Assembly (NCBI RefSeq): GCF_000015725.1
Contig: NC_008825.1
Coordinates: 2,418,001 to 2,482,000 of the forward strand
DNA: 64,000 nt
Reading direction: 5' to 3'
Source: Methylibium petroleiphilum PM1
GTDB taxonomy: Bacteria; Pseudomonadota; Gammaproteobacteria; Burkholderiales; Burkholderiaceae_C
In this document: positions 11,143 through 20,145 of the stretch, piece by piece
Layout: every line of letters starts with the position of its first letter
Numbering within the stretch: position 1 is the stretch's first letter
The notes under the pieces: model-generated
Told to the model about the DNA's origin: nothing
Seen by the model: only the letters and a program-made list of their open reading frames with translations
Databases searched by the model: none
Position numbers and translations under genes: made by a program

Positions 11143-11173
11143 GCGTCTTCACTCCTGGGTTCGGGGCGGCGTC

Positions 11174-13573
11174 TCAGGCGGGCTGGAGCGCCGCGGGGGT
11201 CTTGTCGTCGCGGTCGGGGGTCTCGGCGGTCACGAAGCGGGGCTTGAAGACCACGCACCAGGCCGGCACGATGAGCATGGCGGCGACGGCGTTGACGATG
11301 AGCATGAAGGAGAGCAGGACCGCGGCGTCGGACTGGAAGCGCAGGTCGGAGAGGAAGATCCACATGACGACGCCGGCGATCAGGGTGAGCGCGGTGAAGC
11401 TGACCGCGTAGCCGGTGGTGCTGAAGGCGTTGATGGCGGCCTGGCGGATGTCGTGGGTGGCTTCGTACTCTTCGCGGATGCGGTCCATGAAGTACACCGC
11501 GTAGTCGATGCCCACGCCCACGCCGACGGCGATGACGGGGACGGTGTTGACGCTGATGCCGATGCCCTGGATGCCCATGTAGGCGTAGGTCATGACGGTG
11601 GAGAACAGCATGGGCAGGACCATCAGCCAGCCGGCATGGAAGGACTGGTAATAGACCATCACCAGCAGGAAGGCGATGCCCATCACCAGGGGGATGATGA
11701 GCATGTGGTCGGCGTGCAGGGCTTCGTTGGCCGCGGCGGTGACGCCGATCAGGCCGCCACCGAGTTCGATGGTGAGGCCGGGCACGCGCTGCTCGATCTC
11801 GGCGGCGCCTTCCTTGGCGAGTTCGACGGCGCGGTTGATGGTCTCGGCGCGCTGGTCCTTGTAGAAGAAGACCATGTTGGCCTCGTTCTCGTCGGCGTTG
11901 ACGAACTCCTTGAGCGCGCCGGGGATGGGGCTGGAGGCCATGTAGGCGAACATGAGGCCGCCGACTTCGGCGGCGTTGTCGGGCAGCTGCATCCAGCGGG
12001 GGTCGTCGCTGTGGGTGAGGCGGTTGACGGCACGCACCATGGCCGGGATGGCCTTGACGCCGCCGAGCGCGGGGTCGGCCTGCATGTGTTGCTGGAAGTC
12101 CTCCATGGCCTGGAGCACTTCGGGGCGCTTGATGCCGCCCTTCTCGGCGGTGCGCGCGACGATGTGGAGTTCTTCGGAGCCGGGGAAGCGGGCGTTGATG
12201 GCCTTGGTGGAGAGGTTGAAGTCGTGGTCGCGCTTCAAGATGGGCGAGCCGGGCTCGGATTCGCCGATCTGCACGCGCGCGGCGTACAGGCTGCCGCCGG
12301 CCATGAGCACGGCCGAGACGGCGAGGATGGCGATGGCGCCGCCGCGGGTGCCGCCGGTGCGGGTCATGACGGCAGCGAGGAAGCTGCGCATGCCCTGGTT
12401 CTTGTTCTCGGTCTTCTTGGGCTGGGGCAGCACGGTGAGCGCGAGCGGGACCATGAAGTGGACGGTGAAGATGACGGCCAGGCCCCAGAAGCCGGCGGAG
12501 ACGCCGAGCTTCCAGTTGAAGGGGGCCGCACCGAGCACGAGCACGGCCAGGCCGAGGGCGTCGACGACGATGGCGAGCGAGCCGGGCCGGAACAGGGCGT
12601 CGAGGGCGTTGCGCGCGGCTTGCTTGCCGCTGTGGGTGACGGCGAGTTCTTCGTAGTAGCGCGCCACGAGCTGTACGCCGTGCGAGGTGGCTCGCGCGGC
12701 GATCAGGAAGGGGATGGGCATGGACAGGGGCTCGAGGTTGTAGCCGAGCCAGGCCATGAAGCCCAGACCCCAGATGGAGCTCAGCGCGATGCCCAGCAGC
12801 GGGAGCGCGACGCCGTAGAAGCGGCGGAAGTAGACGATCAGCAGCAGCGCCAGCAGGGCCAGCGTGGAGAACATGATCGCGATGATCTGGTTGAGGTAGG
12901 TGTAGACGTAGCCGGTGAGCACCGGGTTGCCGGTGACGTAGACCTTGTGGCCGGGTTGTTCGAGCTTGTGGCGCACGTCCTGCAGCGCGGCGAAGGTCTT
13001 GGCGTAGTCGATGTCGCCTTCGTTGAGCTGGGCCTTCACCAGCGCGGCCTTGAGGTCGGGCGAGACGAGCAGGCCGTAGATGCGGGGGTTGGCGATGACG
13101 TCCTTGCGCAGTTGTTCGAGCTGCTCGGCGCTGCGCGCGGGCTGGGCCGGGTCGTAGTAGGACTCGGAGGCGAAGTTGCCGTCGGCGGTGAGGTAGACCT
13201 TGCGCGCGGTGCGGTGGGTGAGGCTGGCGACGAGGTTGTGGTTGACGCTGGGGAGGTTGTCGATGCCCTGGGTGGCCTGGTCGATGAGCGCGAGGGTGCG
13301 GTCGTTGAAGATGGTGCCCTGCTCGACTTCGATGGCCATGACGATCATGTTGGCGCCGCCGAAGTTCTCCTTGATGCGGTTGTAGGTCTGGATGTAGGCG
13401 TGCTTCTGCGGCAGCAGGTCGCTGAAGTCGGTGTAGATCTTGAGCGCGGGCAGCTGGGTGGCGAAGCCCAGGGTGACCGCCAGGATGATGCCGAGGACGT
13501 ACTTGGGGTTGGCGAAGAGCCATTCTTCGCCGCGCTGCAGGACAGCGACGATGCGTTGGCGCAGGCCGTTCAT
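11174..13573 (-). CDS. MMPL/RND-superfamily transporter
   Basis: Inner-membrane RND-superfamily protein of the MMPL (patched-like) type. The 799 residues show one TM helix near the N terminus (YVLGIILAVTLGFATQLP), a periplasmic domain, a block of TM helices around 220-400, a second periplasmic domain, and a final TM block with GVGVGIDYAVYFMDR. The Asp/Tyr in this last motif are typical proton-relay positions. ATG 13573 overlaps the stop of the upstream lipoprotein gene by 4 bp, so the two are translationally coupled. With DUF1302 and DUF1329 it probably forms a trans-envelope transport system; the direction of transport is not determinable. Confidence 0.9.
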   Translation of the reverse strand: MNGLRQRIVAVLQRGEEWLFANPKYVLGIILAVTLGFATQLPALKIYTDFSDLLPQKHAYIQTYNRIKENFGGANMIVMAIEVEQGTIFNDRTLALIDQATQGIDNLPSVNHNLVASLTHRTARKVYLTADGNFASESYYDPAQPARSAEQLEQLRKDVIANPRIYGLLVSPDLKAALVKAQLNEGDIDYAKTFAALQDVRHKLEQPGHKVYVTGNPVLTGYVYTYLNQIIAIMFSTLALLALLLIVYFRRFYGVALPLLGIALSSIWGLGFMAWLGYNLEPLSMPIPFLIAARATSHGVQLVARYYEELAVTHSGKQAARNALDALFRPGSLAIVVDALGLAVLVLGAAPFNWKLGVSAGFWGLAVIFTVHFMVPLALTVLPQPKKTENKNQGMRSFLAAVMTRTGGTRGGAIAILAVSAVLMAGGSLYAARVQIGESEPGSPILKRDHDFNLSTKAINARFPGSEELHIVARTAEKGGIKRPEVLQAMEDFQQHMQADPALGGVKAIPAMVRAVNRLTHSDDPRWMQLPDNAAEVGGLMFAYMASSPIPGALKEFVNADENEANMVFFYKDQRAETINRAVELAKEGAAEIEQRVPGLTIELGGGLIGVTAAANEALHADHMLIIPLVMGIAFLLVMVYYQSFHAGWLMVLPMLFSTVMTYAYMGIQGIGISVNTVPVIAVGVGVGIDYAVYFMDRIREEYEATHDIRQAAINAFSTTGYAVSFTALTLIAGVVMWIFLSDLRFQSDAAVLLSFMLIVNAVAAMLIVPAWCVVFKPRFVTAETPDRDDKTPAALQPA

Positions 13574-14580
13574 CGGGCGGCTCCTTGGCTGGGGGTGTGG
13601 GGGTCGTGGGCGGCGAGCGCGATCTGGCCGGGCGCGGTGACGACGTGCAGGGCGCCGGCGGAGCCGGCCACGAGCATGGAGCGGGCGTCGAGCACGGCGC
13701 CGGCTGCGAGGTAGGCGGGCGGGACGAGGCCGTGGTCGAAGCGTTCCCAGGTGTCGCCTCGCTTGACGACCATGAGGCCGCCTCCGCCGAGGCCGTAGAG
13801 TTCGTCGCCCTGGCGCAGCAGGGTGTACATGGGGGCGGCGGCGCGGTTGTCCTGGGCGCGCCAGGTCTTGCCGCCGTCGGCGGTGTGCCAGATGACGCCG
13901 CCCAGGCCGCTGGTCCAGCCGTTCGAGCGGTCGGTGAAGACGGTGGCGTAGGGGTAGAAGTCGCCGGGGATGGGGGCTTGCTTGACCCAGGTCTTGCCGG
14001 CGTCGGCGCTGGTGAGGACGGTGCCGAATTCTCCGGTGACGACGGCGTGCTGGTCGTCGATGAACTGGAGGGTGGTGAGGAGCGCGTCTTCGTCGAAGTC
14101 GCGGGCTTCCCAGGTCTGGCCGCGGTCGGCGCTGGAGAGGAGCGTGGTGTGGCTGCCGGCCACCCACAGGCGTCCGTCGGGGGCGCAGGCGATGGCCATG
14201 GGGTTGATCTTGCCGGGCAGGGGTCGCGCGCTCCATTGCTGGCCGGCAGCGTCGCCGATCCAGACTTTGCGGTAGAAGTCCAGGCCGATGAAGCTGCCGT
14301 CGGCGCAGGCGGTCAGGGCAATGACGGAGGCCGGCGAGGCCAGGCGCTGGCGGCTCCAGCTGCGCCCCGCATCGGCCGAGCTGACCAGCGCCCCGCTCGC
14401 GGTCCCCGCCACCAGGACCTTGCCGTTGCTCGACGCGGACTGGAAGGTGTCGGACCTCAGCACAGACTTCTCGCGCTCAGCCATCACCGCACTGAAATCA
14501 GGCGCCTGCATGCAGCCGCTCAGACCTTGCAGACCAAGGAGCAGCAGCAATGCGCTCAGGCCTCGGCGGATCGTGTTCAT
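13570..14580 (-). CDS. YCF48/BNR-repeat lipoprotein
   Basis: Predicted beta-propeller lipoprotein. The 336-residue product starts with a lipoprotein signal ending in LSGC (C23). It has at least four Asp-box repeats of the S/T-x-D-x-G-x-T/S-W type: SSADAGRSW, SSADRGQTW, TSADAGKTW and TADGGKTW. It is encoded 35 bp after dmpH and overlaps the MMPL gene by 4 bp. Such YCF48-like proteins accompany MMPL, DUF1302 and DUF1329 genes in many catabolic clusters, where an assembly or adaptor role is suspected but not shown. Confidence 0.88.
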   Translation of the reverse strand: MNTIRRGLSALLLLLGLQGLSGCMQAPDFSAVMAEREKSVLRSDTFQSASSNGKVLVAGTASGALVSSADAGRSWSRQRLASPASVIALTACADGSFIGLDFYRKVWIGDAAGQQWSARPLPGKINPMAIACAPDGRLWVAGSHTTLLSSADRGQTWEARDFDEDALLTTLQFIDDQHAVVTGEFGTVLTSADAGKTWVKQAPIPGDFYPYATVFTDRSNGWTSGLGGVIWHTADGGKTWRAQDNRAAAPMYTLLRQGDELYGLGGGGLMVVKRGDTWERFDHGLVPPAYLAAGAVLDARSMLVAGSAGALHVVTAPGQIALAAHDPHTPSQGAAR

Positions 14581-14615
14581 GGGTGTCTCGTCTCTCTCGT
14601 TCTTCTGTTCAGGTC

Positions 14616-15404
14616 TCAGACGAAGCGCATCGACACGCTGCCGAGATCCTGGAAACGCACGTTGACCGCGTCGCCCGCCTCGACCGCGATCGCCTCGGTG
14701 ACGCCGCCGGTCATGATGAAAGTGCCGGCCGGGATTTCCTGCCCGCGGGCACCGAGGTGGTTGGCCAGCATCGCCACCGCCGCCGCCGGATGGCCCAGCA
14801 CCGCGGCGCCGGCCGCCATCGCGACGACCTGGCCGTTCTTCTCGAGCACCACGCCGAGCGTGCGCAGGTCGAGCTCGGCCAGGTCGCGCATGCGCCCGCC
14901 GACGACGAAGCGCGAGGCCGAGGTGTTGTCGGCCACCACGCTCTTCAGGTCGAACTTGAAGTCGCGGTAGCGCGAGTCGATGATCTCGACCGCCGGCACC
15001 ACGAAGTCCACCGCGGCGAGCACGGCGCCGACGTGGCAGCCCGGGCCTCTCAGCGGCGCCTTGGTGACGATGCAGATCTCGGCTTCCACCTTCGGGTGGA
15101 TCAGCTCGGAGGCCTGGATCTCGCCGCCGTCGGGCCGGCTCATGTAGTCGCTGACGAAGCCGAACACCGGGCTGGTCACGCCCATCTGCTTCATCTTCGC
15201 GAACGAGGTCAGGCCGGCCTTCAGGCCGACGGTCTTGTGGCCGCGCGACTCCTTGCGACGACGGATCTCGTCCTGGATCGCGTAGGCGTCGTCCCAGTCC
15301 ATGCCGGGAAAGTCGTCGGTGATCTTGGTGACGTCGCGCGCCTGCAGTTCGGCCGTTTCCAGGTGCTCGGCGAGCTGGGCGATGGTCTTGGCATCGAGGT
15401 TCAT
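14616..15404 (-). CDS. dmpH: 4-oxalocrotonate (2-oxo-3-hexenedioate) decarboxylase
   Basis: Mg-dependent decarboxylase of the meta pathway that forms 2-oxopent-4-enoate and works in complex with hydratase DmpE. The 262-residue product belongs to the hydratase/decarboxylase family, with the metal-ligand segment VEAEICIV and the downstream VVPAVEIIDSRY. I prefer ATG 15404 over the upstream ATG at 15422 because GGAAGAA lies just before it and the N terminus then matches DmpH. It follows dmpE with a short gap and is paralogous to it. Confidence 0.93.
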   Translation of the reverse strand: MNLDAKTIAQLAEHLETAELQARDVTKITDDFPGMDWDDAYAIQDEIRRRKESRGHKTVGLKAGLTSFAKMKQMGVTSPVFGFVSDYMSRPDGGEIQASELIHPKVEAEICIVTKAPLRGPGCHVGAVLAAVDFVVPAVEIIDSRYRDFKFDLKSVVADNTSASRFVVGGRMRDLAELDLRTLGVVLEKNGQVVAMAAGAAVLGHPAAAVAMLANHLGARGQEIPAGTFIMTGGVTEAIAVEAGDAVNVRFQDLGSVSMRFV

Positions 15405-15418
15405 GTCGTTTCTTCCGC

Positions 15419-16204
15419 TCATTCGACGAAGCGCACCGAGGTACTGCCGAGGCCCCCGACGCTGCAGTACAGGCTGTCGCCGGCCACCACCGGCACGAGC
15501 GGCGATTGCGAGCCCGACAGGATCACGTCACCGGCCTTCAGCGCGATGCCGAGACGGCCCAGCGTGTTGGCCAGCCAGGCCACGGCATTGACCGGCGAGC
15601 CCTGCACCGAGGCGCCGGTGGAGGTGCTGACGATCTCGCCGTTCTTCTCGAGCACCATGCCGGCCAGTGCGAGATCGAGACGGCGCGGATCCTTGCGCAC
15701 ACCGCCGAGCACCAGCACACCGCAGGAGGCGTTGTCGGCCACGGTGTCCTGGATCTTGATCTTCCAGTCCCTGATGCGCGAGTCGACGATCTCGAAGCAC
15801 GGCATCACGCAGTCGGTGGCGCGCAGCACGTCGGCCGCGGTGACGCCGGGGCCGATCAGGTCGCGCTTGAGCACGAAGGCCACCTCGGCTTCTGCCTTCG
15901 GCGCGATCAGCGTGCTCATGCGGACCGGCTCGCCCTCGTTGAAGGCCATGCCCGAGAGCAGGTGGCCGAAATCGGGCTGGTTGACCTTGAGCATGTCCAT
16001 CACGACCTTGCTCGTCACGCCGATCTTCTTGCCGATCACGGTCTCGCCGGCATCGAGCCGACGCTGGATCATGCGCAGCTGGATCTGGTAAGCGTCGTCT
16101 ATCGTGATCTCGGGTTCGCGCTCGGTCAGCGGCGCCACCGGCGTGCGATTCAGCAGCGCCTGGTAGAGCTCGTCGCCGTAGCCCTGGATGCGTTGGAGGT
16201 CCAT
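15419..16204 (-). CDS. dmpE: 2-oxopent-4-enoate hydratase
   Basis: Hydrates 2-hydroxypenta-2,4-dienoate to 4-hydroxy-2-oxopentanoate, the substrate of aldolase DmpG. The 261-residue product shows the family metal-binding segment KAEAEVAFVLKRDL and the following CFEIVDSRIRDWKIK. It is paralogous to DmpH encoded next to it. It lies 24 bp after dmpD; the order dmpC-D-E-H is a compact catabolic run before the envelope module. Confidence 0.94.
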   Translation of the reverse strand: MDLQRIQGYGDELYQALLNRTPVAPLTEREPEITIDDAYQIQLRMIQRRLDAGETVIGKKIGVTSKVVMDMLKVNQPDFGHLLSGMAFNEGEPVRMSTLIAPKAEAEVAFVLKRDLIGPGVTAADVLRATDCVMPCFEIVDSRIRDWKIKIQDTVADNASCGVLVLGGVRKDPRRLDLALAGMVLEKNGEIVSTSTGASVQGSPVNAVAWLANTLGRLGIALKAGDVILSGSQSPLVPVVAGDSLYCSVGGLGSTSVRFVE

Positions 16205-16228
16205 GGTCTGGAATCGGGAAGTGAGAAT

Positions 16229-17104
16229 TCAGGGGGTGGCGCTGGCGGCGGCATCGGCTTCCGCGAGGAAGTCGCCGACCAGCCGGACGAAGCGCTCGGT
16301 GTGCTCGATCTGCGTCCAGTGACCGCAGCGGCCAAACAGGTGCAGCTGGGCGTCCGGGATCCACTGCGCCAGCGTCAGCGAGGTGCTCATCGGAATCACC
16401 TGGTCGTCGCGGCCGTGGATCACCAGCGTGGAATGCGGCAGCGCGCGGATCGCGGCCTCCGGGCTGGCGAGCGCGTCGACCCAGCGCTGGCGCGGCGCCG
16501 GGAACATGGCCCCGAACGACTCCTGGAAGCCGGGGCGGATGCTGGCCTCGTAGCGCAGCTTCGCGAGCTCGTCGTTGACGAGCCGGCGGTCGTGCGCGAA
16601 CACGTCCATGATGCCGCGCATGTTCTCGAACGACGGGGTGTAGCCCCACACCGCGTCGAGCCCCGGCGTGATCGGGAAGCGCACGCCGACACTGCCCATC
16701 AGCACCAGCCGGCGCACCCGTTGAGGATGGCGGATCGCCAGAGCAAGCGACAGCGCACCGCCGAAGGAATTGCCCACCAGGTCGGCCTGCGCGATGTCGA
16801 GCGCGTCCAGCAGGTCCACGGCCTGCTGCACCCAGGCGTCCATCGTGTAGACGCCCGACTGGTCGGCCGGCTGCGGCCGGTCGGTGTAGCCGAAGCCCAA
16901 CATGTCGGGGGCGACCACGCGGCGCTGCGTGGCCAGCCGCGGCAGCACCAGGCGCCAGTTGGCCCAGGCGCTGACACCGGGGCCGGAGCCGTGGACGAAC
17001 AGCACCGGCGGCTGGCCGGGCGCCGAGGCGCCCTGGTCGTGCACGTTGCTGTCGAAGCCGCCGGTGCGGACTTTCTTGCCAATCTCGGGATTCGCGCTGC
17101 TCAT
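16229..17104 (-). CDS. dmpD: 2-hydroxymuconic semialdehyde hydrolase
   Basis: Alpha/beta hydrolase that cleaves the C-C bond of 2-hydroxymuconic semialdehyde or its alkyl derivatives, giving 2-oxopent-4-enoate and a carboxylic acid. The 291-residue protein has the oxyanion region FVHGSGPGVSAW, the nucleophile elbow VGNSFGGAL, an Asp in VIHGRDDQVIP and the catalytic His in GRCGHWTQIE. This hydrolytic branch is needed for ketone products from methylphenols. It is spaced 10 bp from dmpC. Confidence 0.94.
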   Translation of the reverse strand: MSSANPEIGKKVRTGGFDSNVHDQGASAPGQPPVLFVHGSGPGVSAWANWRLVLPRLATQRRVVAPDMLGFGYTDRPQPADQSGVYTMDAWVQQAVDLLDALDIAQADLVGNSFGGALSLALAIRHPQRVRRLVLMGSVGVRFPITPGLDAVWGYTPSFENMRGIMDVFAHDRRLVNDELAKLRYEASIRPGFQESFGAMFPAPRQRWVDALASPEAAIRALPHSTLVIHGRDDQVIPMSTSLTLAQWIPDAQLHLFGRCGHWTQIEHTERFVRLVGDFLAEADAAASATP

Positions 17105-17114
17105 GGTCCGGTCC

Positions 17115-18569
17115 TCACAGCTTCACGCACACATTGCGCAGCTCGGTGTAGAACTCGAGCGAGTGCACGCCGCCTTCGCGGCCGATGCCCGAGGCCTTGG
17201 CGCCGCCGAAGGCGGTGCGAAGGTCGCGCAGGAACCAGCTGTTGATCCAGCAGATGCCGACCTCGACTTGCCGGGCCACGCGGTGCGCGGTGCCGAGGTT
17301 CTGGGTCCACACCGTGGTGGCGAGTCCGTAGTCGGTGGCATTGGCCAGCGCGATCGCCTCCTCTTCGGTGTCGAACGGCGCGATGTGGCAGCACGGGCCG
17401 AAGATCTCCTCGCGGATCACTGCGGCCGACTCGGGCAGGCCGGTCCAGATCGTCGGCTGCACCCAATGGCCTTCGGCCAGCGCGCCACTCATCTTCGGCA
17501 CGCCGCCGCCGGTGACGACGGTGGCGCCCTGCTCCACCGCCTTGCGGTAGTAGCTCAGCACCTTGTCGCGGTGCTCGGCCGAGATCAGCGGACCCAGGCC
17601 CACGCCGGGCTCCTCCGACGGGCCGATCTTCAGCGCCTCGGCCTTGGCCTTGAGCGCCTGCACGAACTTCTCGAAGATCGGCCGCTGCACGTAGACACGC
17701 TCGGTGCCCAGGCAGACCTGGCCGCAGTTCTCGAAGGCACTGCGGGTGATGCCCGCCACCGCCTTGTCGAAGTCGGCATCGGCGAACACGATGCCGGCGT
17801 TCTTGCCGCCGAGCTCGAAGCTGACCGGCCGCACGCCCTTGGCCGCCGCGGCCATGATGGCCTCGCCGGTGCGCGTCTCGCCGGTGAAGGTGATCGCGTC
17901 GACGTCCGGGTGCTGCGTGAGGAAGGCTCCGGCCGAGTCCGGGCCGAAGCCGTGCACGACGTTGTAGACGCCCTTGGGCATGCCCACCTTCTGCATCACC
18001 TCGCCGAGCAGCGTGGCAGTGGCCGGCGTCTCCTCGGAGGGCTTGACCACCACGGTGTTGCCGCAGGCCAGCGCCGGGCCGACCTTCCAGGTCATCAGCA
18101 GCAGCGGCAGGTTCCACGGGCAAACCACGCCGACCACACCTACCGGCGTGCGCACCGCGTAGTTCAGCGCCTGGCCGCCGTCGGGCGTGGCCATCTCGAA
18201 GGTCTCGGCCGGCACGTTCTTGATGATGTCGGCGAACACCTTGAAGTTGGCCGCGCCGCGCGGGATGTCGATGTGCGAGGCCAGGCTCAGCGGCTTGCCG
18301 GTGTCGGCGATCTCGGCCGCCAGGAAGTCGTCGAAGCGGCGGTTGATCTCGTCGGCCACCGCATACAGCAGCTCGACGCGCTTGGCGACGGGCATGCGGC
18401 CCCACTCGCCCTTCAGTGCACCGCGCGCCGCGGCCACCGCCGCGTCGACCTCGGCGCGGCCGGCTTCGTGCACCAAGCCCAGCACCCGGTTGTCGACCGG
18501 CGCACGGTTGGCGAAGGTCTTGTCCGTGGCGACGAATTCGCCATCGATGAAGTTCAGGAACTGTTTCAT
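17115..18569 (-). CDS. dmpC: 2-hydroxymuconic semialdehyde dehydrogenase
   Basis: NAD-dependent aldehyde dehydrogenase oxidising the catechol ring-cleavage product to 2-hydroxymuconate (4-oxalocrotonate branch). The 484-residue product starts MKQFLNFIDGEFVATDKTF. It contains the glutamate motif FELGGKNAGIVFADAD and the catalytic cysteine in CGQVCLGTERVYV. The frame extends further upstream, but ATG 18569 gives the family length and N terminus. It lies downstream of the HbpS-like gene. Confidence 0.95.
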   Translation of the reverse strand: MKQFLNFIDGEFVATDKTFANRAPVDNRVLGLVHEAGRAEVDAAVAAARGALKGEWGRMPVAKRVELLYAVADEINRRFDDFLAAEIADTGKPLSLASHIDIPRGAANFKVFADIIKNVPAETFEMATPDGGQALNYAVRTPVGVVGVVCPWNLPLLLMTWKVGPALACGNTVVVKPSEETPATATLLGEVMQKVGMPKGVYNVVHGFGPDSAGAFLTQHPDVDAITFTGETRTGEAIMAAAAKGVRPVSFELGGKNAGIVFADADFDKAVAGITRSAFENCGQVCLGTERVYVQRPIFEKFVQALKAKAEALKIGPSEEPGVGLGPLISAEHRDKVLSYYRKAVEQGATVVTGGGVPKMSGALAEGHWVQPTIWTGLPESAAVIREEIFGPCCHIAPFDTEEEAIALANATDYGLATTVWTQNLGTAHRVARQVEVGICWINSWFLRDLRTAFGGAKASGIGREGGVHSLEFYTELRNVCVKL

Positions 18570-18594
18570 GCTTGCTCTTGGATCACTGCGAAAT

Positions 18595-19035
18595 TCATGA
18601 CGCCTGCGCGACGAGTCCGATGGCCGCCAGCCCGGCCCGCGCACAGGCTGCGTCCTGCTCGGCCGTGCCGCCCGACACGCCGAGCGCCCCGACGCGCTGC
18701 GCGCCCTCGAAGGCCGGGACGCCACCACCGAACACCACCAGACGCGGCACCGCCGGCAGGCCGGCCTTCAGCGACGCGTCGCCCTCGAGCACCGGCCCCC
18801 AGCCCTCGGTCGGGAAGCCGAAGCTCGCCGCCGTGTAGGCCTTGTCGATCGCGATGCCACCCGAATGCAGGAAGGCGCCGTCCATGCGCAGGAAGGCCAG
18901 CAGCACGCCGCTCACGTCGACCGCCGCCGCGTTGACCCGGATGCCGAGGCCGCGCGCATGCGCGACCGCCGCCGCGACGGCGGCATGCGCCGCTTCGGAC
19001 GAGAGGTTGCGCAAGGGAACGGTGGAAGATGTCAT
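18595..19035 (-). CDS. GlcG/HbpS family protein
   Basis: Small protein of the GlcG/HbpS (DUF336) family, members of which are reported in other species to bind haem or cofactors. It is often encoded inside meta-cleavage operons. The 146-residue product has the hallmark VDVSGVLLAFLRMDGA segment, the AIDKAYTAASFG helix and a Gly-rich C-terminal half (VVFGGGVPAFEG). There is no signal peptide. ATG 19035 is chosen as it gives the normal length. Its role in phenol catabolism is not established. Confidence 0.85.
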   Translation of the reverse strand: MTSSTVPLRNLSSEAAHAAVAAAVAHARGLGIRVNAAAVDVSGVLLAFLRMDGAFLHSGGIAIDKAYTAASFGFPTEGWGPVLEGDASLKAGLPAVPRLVVFGGGVPAFEGAQRVGALGVSGGTAEQDAACARAGLAAIGLVAQAS

Positions 19036-19182
19036 CTCGGTCAATCGATCATTCGGTCTGTCGGGTCGCCCGACGCTTCGGTTCGCCACGGCCCACCTCA
19101 GCAGACGCAGCGGATCCGGCTCCGCCGGTCCGCCAGCGCCGCCCCCTTCGAGGGGGAGCGGCGCAGCCGCAACGGGGGTGGG

Positions 19183-20115
19183 TCAAGTCACGACGCTCAG
19201 GAAGGCCTCGTTGAGCTTGCGGTCGTGATAGAAGATCGCGCGGCCCAGTTCGTCGTCGGTCCAGGTCAGCGGCGGGCGGTCCGGATAGGCGATGTAGCCG
19301 CCGGAGAACACCTCGTTGCGGTTGCCGCTCGGATCGAAGAAATAGATGGTCTCGCCGCGCGTGATGCCGTGGCGCGTCGGGCCGATGTCGAGCGAGACGC
19401 GCTTGCGCGTGATGATGTCGGCCGCCTTCAGCACCTCGCCCCAGTTGTCCAGGATGAAGGACGCGTGGTGGAACTTGTTCTTCTCCGGGTGGCGGATGAA
19501 GGCCACGTCGTGCGGCTTGTTGGAGCAGGTCAGGAAGGCCGCGATCTGCAGGCGGTCCGGGCCGGCCACCACCTGCTCGGCGAGACTGAAACCCAGCACG
19601 TCGATGAAGAGCTTGACGGTGCCGTCGAGGTCGTCGCCGTACAGCAGGCAGTGGTCGAAGCGCGTCGGCGACATGCCCTTGAGGCCGTCCGGGTAGATCT
19701 CCGGGTTCTCCAGCGGCATGCCGTTGCCGACCTTCTCCTTCTCGGCGAACAATTCGATCGAGTGCCCGGTCGCCACCGTGAAGCGGAAGCGCTCGCCGGT
19801 CTTGAGCATCTCGCCGGCCTCGATCCACTGCAGCTGGGTCGCCAGACCGCTGGCCTTCACATCGGCGGCCAGCTTCTTCAGCGTGGCCGGCGAATCGACG
19901 CGGAAGCCCAGGAAGTCCATGCCGGCCTCATCGGCCTCGCGCAGCACCACGCTGTGGTGGTCGTGCTCGTCCCAGGCCTTGAAGTAGACGCGGCCCTGGG
20001 CGTCGCGGCCGCTCTCCCACAGCCCCAGCACGTTGCCGTAGTGTTCGATCGCCGCCTTCATGTCGAGCACGCGCAGCTGCACGTGTCCGGGTCTCAGTAC
20101 GCCAGTCATGGCCAT
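19183..20115 (-). CDS. dmpB: Catechol 2,3-dioxygenase
   Basis: Fe(II) extradiol dioxygenase cleaving catechol to 2-hydroxymuconic semialdehyde. The 310-residue, two-domain VOC protein has iron ligands H155 (RFDHCLLYG), H216 (KFHHASFI) and E268 (GNRNEVFSGG), with other active-site residues in the conserved C-terminal domain. ATG 20115 is supported by GAGGAGACAACC directly upstream; an ATG two codons later is also possible. It lies 30 bp downstream of the ferredoxin that reactivates this enzyme. Confidence 0.97.
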   Translation of the reverse strand: MAMTGVLRPGHVQLRVLDMKAAIEHYGNVLGLWESGRDAQGRVYFKAWDEHDHHSVVLREADEAGMDFLGFRVDSPATLKKLAADVKASGLATQLQWIEAGEMLKTGERFRFTVATGHSIELFAEKEKVGNGMPLENPEIYPDGLKGMSPTRFDHCLLYGDDLDGTVKLFIDVLGFSLAEQVVAGPDRLQIAAFLTCSNKPHDVAFIRHPEKNKFHHASFILDNWGEVLKAADIITRKRVSLDIGPTRHGITRGETIYFFDPSGNRNEVFSGGYIAYPDRPPLTWTDDELGRAIFYHDRKLNEAFLSVVT

Positions 20116-20145
20116 GGTTGTCTCCTCTTGGGGGGTGGGTCGCGG

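Noticed and set aside
9030-13523. A single 1497-codon minus-strand frame spanning DUF1302 and most of the MMPL gene
   Set aside because: Only the part from 11063 is real DUF1302. The upstream part is an out-of-frame shadow of the MMPL gene, which has its own clear reading frame and TM pattern.
11066-13714. 882-codon plus-strand frame opposite the MMPL gene
   Set aside because: Composition (Asp/Gly/Val/His runs) is typical of antisense translation in GC-rich DNA, and no domain is recognisable.
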